Origin: Paenibacillus_E sp052115445
GTDB lineage: Bacteria; Bacillota; Bacilli; Paenibacillales; NBRC-103111
Assembly: GCF_052115445.1 (NCBI RefSeq)
Contig: NZ_JBFRGR010000009.1
Coordinates: forward strand, 124,001 to 188,000
Direction: 5' to 3'
Length of the DNA stretch: 64,000 nt
The notes below the pieces were generated by a model. It worked only from the letters and a program-made list of their open reading frames with translations. It did not search any database and was not told the DNA's origin. A program made the position numbers and the translations under genes. Positions 62,544 to 64,000 of this stretch are shown here, piece after piece (the first letter of the stretch is position 1; every line of letters begins with the position of its first letter).

Positions 62544-63567
62544 AATTAGTAAAATACTGTTTCCGATGTTGGGTGTATGTTGCTTGGCAGGAACCTTGAC
62601 AGGATGCTCTTTGCTTCCAATGGAAGAACCAGAGTTGAAACCTCCGCTTGTTCAACCTGTTACAGAATCATTAACCCTTTTTGAAGCGAAGAAAGCTAAT
62701 ATAGCTAAGCAAATTACGGGAGTTGCGACGTTTGCATCCGATAAAATGGATTACTTATTTTATAAAGAATCCAGCGGTAGATTGACATCATTCAATGTGA
62801 AATTGGGAGACAAAGTCCATACCGGCGATGTCGTAGCCTCAACAGAGACGGGCGACTTGGAAATGAAAATTCGTCTGCAGGAAATAGCGATCGAGAAAAT
62901 CAAAATTTCAATGGCACAAGTAATAGCTGATAAGGGCGGTGATGATCCTGATGTTCGTTTGAAAATGCTCGATTATGAAAGTGCCCAACTCCAGTTAAAG
63001 TCGCTTCGGAGCCAATTGGAGAGATCGACGCTTGTTGCAACAGTTGACGGCATCATAACTTACATTGAACCGATGAAACTGGGCGACCAAGTCTCGGCTT
63101 ACAAACAGCTAGTGACGATCTCAGACCCGAATAGTATGAAACTTGTGTATACGGCCTCCAGTCAGAATGATTTGGTTGGCGTAGAGATCAACATGGAAGT
63201 CAACGTCAAAATAAAAGACAAGTCGTATGTAGGGAAAGTTGTTCAAACGCCAATGACCGCTCCGATTAGCGATAATAAAACGGTTCAAGATAAAAATTCA
63301 AAGTCTCTTTTTATTAATGTTCCGGGACTTCCAGCAGAAGTGTCGATCGGTTCTCAAGCAGATATTACCATTGTGACGGAACAGAGAGAGAATGTGCTGG
63401 TTATACCTAGATCAGGGCTTCGAAGCTACATGGGGCGGGACTACGTTCAGGTCATGGAAGGTGAAAGCAGGAAAGAAATAGATGTGGAGAAAGGGATTGT
63501 TGCAGCAAGAGAAGTGGAAATACGCAAAGGTATAACGGAAGGGCAGAAGATTATTCTAAATAATTAG
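62533..63567 (+). CDS. HlyD/MacA-like efflux adaptor lipoprotein
   Basis: The 344-residue product has lipoprotein signal GTLTGC and a biotinyl-lipoyl-like hairpin (FNVKLGDKVHTGDVVAST, later LVATVDGIITYIEPMKLGDQV). A coiled-coil stretch lies between, at about 100-160, and beta-barrel domains follow (QENVLVIPRSGLRSYMGRDYV resembles the usual adaptor end, with WP-type motifs absent). The TTG start at 62533 has GGAGG at 62519-62523 and gives MLNKISKILFP; the upstream in-frame start is inside the ATPase gene. It links the ATPase/permease to the outside, as in Gram-positive MacAB-like systems. Confidence 0.88.
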   Translation: MLNKISKILFPMLGVCCLAGTLTGCSLLPMEEPELKPPLVQPVTESLTLFEAKKANIAKQITGVATFASDKMDYLFYKESSGRLTSFNVKLGDKVHTGDVVASTETGDLEMKIRLQEIAIEKIKISMAQVIADKGGDDPDVRLKMLDYESAQLQLKSLRSQLERSTLVATVDGIITYIEPMKLGDQVSAYKQLVTISDPNSMKLVYTASSQNDLVGVEINMEVNVKIKDKSYVGKVVQTPMTAPISDNKTVQDKNSKSLFINVPGLPAEVSIGSQADITIVTEQRENVLVIPRSGLRSYMGRDYVQVMEGESRKEIDVEKGIVAAREVEIRKGITEGQKIILNN

Positions 63568-63579
63568 GAGGTTAAGAGA

Positions 63580-64000
63580 TTGGCATTATTTATCATGATC
63601 CTGCGCAAAATGATCAATAATAAATGGCTGGAGCTTAGCCTGCTATTCGGACTAGTGTTATCTGTGGCTCTTGCTAGTACAATGCCGATATATACGAATG
63701 CTATCTTGCAAAGATTATTGATTAAAGAGCTGCAGCAATTGCAAACCACTAGCAGTCAGTATCCCGGCATCTACTGGCTGTCAGCGACGATGGCGCCTGA
63801 GGATCAGAAAAAGAACGAAAAAATCTCTGAAACCGATGTATTTCTGAACAAAGCAAGCAAGAGCTTCGGTATCCCTGTTCAGCAGCTTGTTCGTGAAAGA
63901 TCAACACAGCGATATGGTCTTACTCCGGCCGAGCCAGACAAAGTCGATGTTAACAGACAGCGGTCGGCGGATCTCTCTGCCATTGATGGCATGGAGGAAC
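63580..64000 (+). CDS. FtsX/MacB-type ABC permease, 3' end cut by window edge
   Basis: The frame starts at a TTG at 63580 with AGGAGG eight bases upstream and is open to the edge (about 140 residues). It reads MALFIMILRKMINNKWLELS, then a transmembrane helix (LLFGLVLSVALASTMPIYTNA), then a soluble extracellular part. This is the N-terminal layout of FtsX-like permeases. Its place after the MacB-type ATPase and the adaptor supports this. An ATG at 63595 is an alternative start. Confidence 0.78.
   Translation, partial: MALFIMILRKMINNKWLELSLLFGLVLSVALASTMPIYTNAILQRLLIKELQQLQTTSSQYPGIYWLSATMAPEDQKKNEKISETDVFLNKASKSFGIPVQQLVRERSTQRYGLTPAEPDKVDVNRQRSADLSAIDGMEE

Overview
The window looks like part of a Paenibacillus-type (Firmicutes/Bacillota) chromosome. 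The evidence is strong AGGAGG-type ribosome binding sites with many TTG/GTG starts, Gram-positive lipoproteins, an S-layer-homology (SLH) protein, an MsmX-type ABC ATPase, and the YIP1/DUF5696/ABC-permease gene set that I associate with Paenibacillus. It is almost entirely one large carbohydrate-utilisation locus. I see no tRNA, rRNA, CRISPR array, transposase or phage gene.

Layout. Positions 1-3261 (minus strand) hold a GH43/GH130-like propeller glycosidase and a GH78 alpha-L-rhamnosidase that runs off the left edge. Positions 3468-9600 (plus) hold an acid-sugar catabolic operon: iron-type alcohol dehydrogenase, DUF1537 four-carbon acid-sugar kinase, PdxA-family dehydrogenase, two DapA/NanA-family aldolase-like proteins and an SGNH esterase. 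Positions 9797-18022 hold a wrecked GH78 gene, a GH29 fucosidase, a large unassigned hydrolase, a GH95 enzyme and a sialidase-like propeller. Positions 18133-22306 hold an (alpha/alpha)6-barrel glycosidase, a second sialidase-like protein and the only transcription regulator in the window (AraC family). Then come an alpha/beta hydrolase (22380) and an operon at 23515-34821 with an ABC ATPase, a carbohydrate-binding-domain/solute-binding fusion, two permeases, two tandem DUF5060/DUF4038 (GH140-like) enzymes and a second GH95. Positions 35069-57566 run as one probable long operon: Gfo/Idh oxidoreductase, sugar isomerase, five large glycosidases or glycosidase-like proteins (GH2, GH42, GH106-like and two unassigned), an NHL-YIP1 membrane protein, a DUF5696 protein, two more permeases and three paralogous lipoproteins. 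Positions 57777-60192 hold a fourth paralogous lipoprotein and a solute-binding lipoprotein. Position 60384 starts an SLH protein carrying the same domain as the four lipoproteins. The right edge begins a MacB-like ATPase/adaptor/FtsX-type exporter.

How it may work together (inference). The enzyme set (rhamnosidases, fucosidase/L-galactosidase families, GH140-like, GH2, GH42, sialidase-like enzymes, esterases) suits a highly branched polymer with L-rhamnose, L-fucose or L-galactose, apiose-like and 3-deoxy-ulosonic acid residues, with rhamnogalacturonan II as the leading candidate. A DapA/NanA-type aldolase cutting 3-deoxy-D-lyxo-heptulosaric acid (Dha) would give pyruvate plus a C4 aldehyde acid. 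Reducing that aldehyde gives exactly D-threonate, the known substrate of DUF1537 kinase plus PdxA2, which makes dihydroxyacetone phosphate. The Fe-ADH/kinase/PdxA/aldolase operon is therefore a candidate Dha-catabolic pathway.

Five promoters carry a CCTATAR element and one carries a weaker version. In the clearest cases it is a direct repeat at 22-bp spacing placed just upstream of or over the -35 region. This is a candidate operator for the AraC protein, and two of these promoters also carry CcpA-type cre sites. Nine isolated ambiguous bases (N) are scattered through the window. None breaks a reading frame.
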